DNA of 64,000 nt from Streptomyces durocortorensis (lineage in GTDB: Bacteria; Actinomycetota; Actinomycetes; Streptomycetales; Streptomycetaceae). This document shows, one piece after another, positions 61,842 through 64,000 of this stretch (the first letter of the stretch is position 1; every line of letters starts with the position of its first letter). The stretch is taken from contig NZ_CP134500.1 of NCBI RefSeq assembly GCF_031760065.1, positions 4,774,001-4,838,000 of the forward strand, in the 5' to 3' direction. The position numbers were made by a program, and so were the translations under genes. Under the pieces are notes generated by a model, which did no database searches, was not told where the DNA came from, and saw only the letters and a program-made list of their open reading frames with translations.

Positions 61842-63142
61842 GAGCGGCCCCCTTCCAGCGTCGCGTCCGTGGTCCGGCTGCGGTCCAACCGTGCCCCCGC
61901 CTCCTGGAGTTCGGAGGTGAGCGCCTCCACGGTGGCGGCCATCGCCCCGGTCGCCCGCGCCCTGTACGTGTCGATGGCGTCCAGCGTCGAGTAGATCTGC
62001 CCGAACGCCGTACGCAGCGTCTCGACGCCGACCGCCGGATCGGCCGCGAGGCGCTGGATCTCCCCGCTCTGCGTGGCCAGCATCTCCGCGTTGCCCCGGA
62101 TCAGCTCCTCCGTGGTCGAGCGCAGCACCCGCACCTGCTCGGTCACCCGGCGCTGGTTCTCCAGGGCGGAGGAGAGCATCACGGCGATCCGCAGCGCGGA
62201 CAGGGTCGTGGTGGCCGCCCGGTCGACGCCCTTGATCAGCTCGTCGTTGTTGCGCCGTACGACGTCCATCGCCAGGTAGCCCTGCGCGCAGACCGCGATC
62301 TGGGTCAGCAGGTCCTGGTGCTTCTGCCGTACGGGGAAGAGGACGTCGGCCCGCAGCGCGTCGGCCCGTACCGGCTCGCCCGCCGCCTCGGCCTCCGCGA
62401 CGCGCCGTTCCACGACGCCGTCCAGGGCCTCGGTGAGGACCGCGTACTCCTGGAGCTTGCCCATGGTGTCCCAGAGCCGGGTGCGCTCGGTGTGCAACGC
62501 GGCGTTGTCGCGCCGCAGTTCGTCCTGGCCGCTGCGGAGGGAGCCGACGATCCGGTCGAGGGTCCCGCGGGCGGAGGCGTACTTCGCCACGTGGTCGCGC
62601 AGCCGGTTCCCGCCGGGCAGCCGGGACAGCAGCCGGCGGGGCCCGCGCCCGGGTGCGTCGCGCGGATCGAGGTCCTCCACCGTGCGGCGCAGCTCCACCA
62701 GCGAGGCGCCGACGCGGGCGGGGGCGTCGCCCTCGCCGGAGGCGAGCGAACGCACGGTACGGTCGAGCATCCGGTTGGACTGCTGGGCGGCGCCCCGGAT
62801 GTCGCCCTGCCCGAGCGCCGCGATCTCGCCCACCCGGGCGGTGAACTCCGGTGACCGGCTGTCCAGTCCGGTGAGGGAGCCCACGTACTCCTCGGCCCGC
62901 CGGACCATCTCCTCGCGCACCGCCTCGTCGACCGGGACGAGCCCGGCGGCCTGCTCGGGCCGGACGGCGGCGACGGGCTCGGGCGGGGTGAGCACGAGCG
63001 GGGTGGTCGGCGGATCGTACGGCAGTCGGGGGTCCGGGGGTCCGGCGTCCTGGGGCATGGCAGGGGCCTCCTGGGCTGAGGGTTCCGGTGCGGGGCCGGA
63101 TCGGTTGACGGGGGCGGGCCCAGGTGCGGGCGGGCGGCTCAT
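61838..63142 (-). CDS. TelA-family toxic-anion resistance protein
   Basis: A 434-residue TelA/KlaA-like protein. The N-terminal ~75 residues are Pro-rich and disordered; an internal ATG at 63058 is an alternative start. The long helical domain is typical (RRAEEYVGSLTGLDSRSPEFTARVGEIAALGQGDIRGAAQQSNRMLDRTVRSL, then LFPVRQKHQDLLTQIAVCAQGYLAMDVVRRNNDELIKGVDRAATTTLSALRIAV, the most conserved stretch). Family members are associated with tellurite and other toxic-anion or envelope-stress tolerance. ATGA overlaps couple it to both neighbours. Confidence 0.92.
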   Translation of the reverse strand: MSRPPAPGPAPVNRSGPAPEPSAQEAPAMPQDAGPPDPRLPYDPPTTPLVLTPPEPVAAVRPEQAAGLVPVDEAVREEMVRRAEEYVGSLTGLDSRSPEFTARVGEIAALGQGDIRGAAQQSNRMLDRTVRSLASGEGDAPARVGASLVELRRTVEDLDPRDAPGRGPRRLLSRLPGGNRLRDHVAKYASARGTLDRIVGSLRSGQDELRRDNAALHTERTRLWDTMGKLQEYAVLTEALDGVVERRVAEAEAAGEPVRADALRADVLFPVRQKHQDLLTQIAVCAQGYLAMDVVRRNNDELIKGVDRAATTTLSALRIAVMLSSALENQRRVTEQVRVLRSTTEELIRGNAEMLATQSGEIQRLAADPAVGVETLRTAFGQIYSTLDAIDTYRARATGAMAATVEALTSELQEAGARLDRSRTTDATLEGGRS

Positions 63143-64000
63143 CGGCCGCGGGCCCGGTGGGCCATCCGGCGCAGCACCTCCGCGGTGGGCACGGGCGCCT
63201 GCCGTACGCCGGTCAGCCGCTGGTCGATGTACGCGGTGTGGTCCGCGGTGGCGGCGATGAACTCGGCCGCCGCGCCCTGAGGCCGGAAGCCGTGCCGTAC
63301 CGCGAGCTTCCGCAGTGCCGGGTCGGTGGCCAGCAGCTCGCCGAGCTCCCGCCCCTGGGCGGTCAGCGGGACGAGGGTGTGGTCACTGGAGACCGTGGTG
63401 TCCGGGTAGAGGACGACGAGGTCGCCGACCTCCTGAGGCTGACTGTGCATCAGGAGTGAGGCCACTTGAGACTCGTAGACCAGGGCGAGCGGGTTGCCGA
63501 CCCCGCTGATGAAGTCCCGGAAGGGTGCGTCGCTGCCGGTCTGCTGGGCGCCCTGCACCTGGACGAGCTTGCGCATCAGTGGTGCCGTACGGTCGACGGC
63601 CCGGGCGTCCGCCGCCACCCGGCCGCCGTCGGCGACGTAGGAGGCGGCGGCGAGGTAGAGGGCGCCGGAGTTGGAGGCCACCGGGTCGGTGCTCGTGATG
63701 AACACCGTGCCGCTCAACTCGGCATGTCCGGCAGCCCCCTTGAGCTGCTGCCAGGTCCGGTCGTCCTCGGCCGCCGCCAGATAGGGGCTCATGAGCAGCG
63801 TGCCCCGTGTGGTGAACTTCGAGCCGCCGTCGGCCCGCAGCCGTGCCAGGCCGTTGTCCGCGAGGACCTCGGCCGCGTTGCGGTGGGCGACGACGACGAG
63901 CGGTGAGTAGAACGGCCGCAGCGGGCCGCCCCGGTTCCCGGATCCGCGGAGCAGCTCATCGGCCGGGGCCTTGGAGCCGGGGAAGGCGAAGTCGTACCCC
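63139..64000 (-). CDS. solute-binding-like protein, 5' end outside window
   Basis: The frame is open to the window end. Visible sequence, GYDFAFPGSKAPADELL... FYSPLVVVAHRNAAEVLADNG... SPYLAAAEDDRTWQQLKGAAGHAELSGTVFITSTDPVASNSGALYLAAASYVADGG, follows an extracellular solute-binding fold like that of the next vWA lipoprotein but without the vWA domain. It ends VLRRMAHRARGR. The stop overlaps the telA start. It is the first visible gene of the operon, and its N terminus would show whether it is a lipoprotein. Confidence 0.8.
   Translation of the reverse strand, partial: GYDFAFPGSKAPADELLRGSGNRGGPLRPFYSPLVVVAHRNAAEVLADNGLARLRADGGSKFTTRGTLLMSPYLAAAEDDRTWQQLKGAAGHAELSGTVFITSTDPVASNSGALYLAAASYVADGGRVAADARAVDRTAPLMRKLVQVQGAQQTGSDAPFRDFISGVGNPLALVYESQVASLLMHSQPQEVGDLVVLYPDTTVSSDHTLVPLTAQGRELGELLATDPALRKLAVRHGFRPQGAAAEFIAATADHTAYIDQRLTGVRQAPVPTAEVLRRMAHRARGR

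Overview
The window is high-GC actinobacterial chromosome, almost certainly Streptomyces. Evidence: strong GC bias at third codon positions, frequent GTG starts, ATGA/GTGA stop-start overlaps, a mycothiol S-conjugate amidase gene (mycothiol is an actinobacterial thiol), a GTP-type PEP carboxykinase, and many Uma2 and STAND/TPR proteins typical of the genus. No rRNA, tRNA or CRISPR array was seen.

Layout. (1) 1-6987: the end of a nonribosomal peptide synthetase (NRPS) locus. It holds a carrier protein behind a degenerate adenylation domain, a DpgC-type dioxygenase, a free-standing adenylation domain, and a synthetase with a half condensation domain. (2) 7163-11278: a tight ATP-grasp/HAD/Rossmann-dehydrogenase operon followed by an epimerase-like gene. 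(3) 11295-26648: housekeeping genes (msrA, cystathionine gamma-synthase, a sigma-like gene, a MarR regulator, threonine dehydratase, a DrrAB-type exporter, greA, DUF4307, mca, a large STAND/TPR protein and a DUF4190/septum-formation protein), separated by strong hairpins. (4) 27020-51228: an accessory block that looks like one biosynthetic island. (5) 51353-54355: a small patch of Uma2, toxin-antitoxin and modified-DNA-reader genes, partly broken, including a decayed copy of the start of the neighbouring thioredoxin-domain gene. (6) 54550-64000: core genes again (DUF255 thioredoxin-like protein, hemolysin III, pckG) and a TelA/von Willebrand operon that runs off the window.

The most interesting part is region 4. 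A plus-strand set (29990-42026) has argG, a carbamoyltransferase of the ArgF fold with changed ornithine-contact motifs, two different argininosuccinate-lyase homologues, a non-heme iron hydroxylase, three separate ATP-grasp ligases, a membrane di-iron desaturase-like enzyme and an exporter. Together these could build a guanidine from a non-ornithine amine and ligate it into a small peptide-like product. A convergent minus-strand operon (51125 to 42169) encodes a nickel/peptide-type ABC importer with its lipoprotein, a methyltransferase, a cysteine-synthase-like PLP enzyme, a DUF364 protein (a family named for possible heavy-metal chelation) and a second exporter. A TGAAAAT-G-ATTGTCA element ahead of the importer resembles the actinobacterial Zur box. 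My reading is a zinc-responsive metallophore system: biosynthesis, export and reuptake, possibly linked to the guanidine/ATP-grasp pathway. The product is unknown to me and the link between the two operons is inferred from position only.
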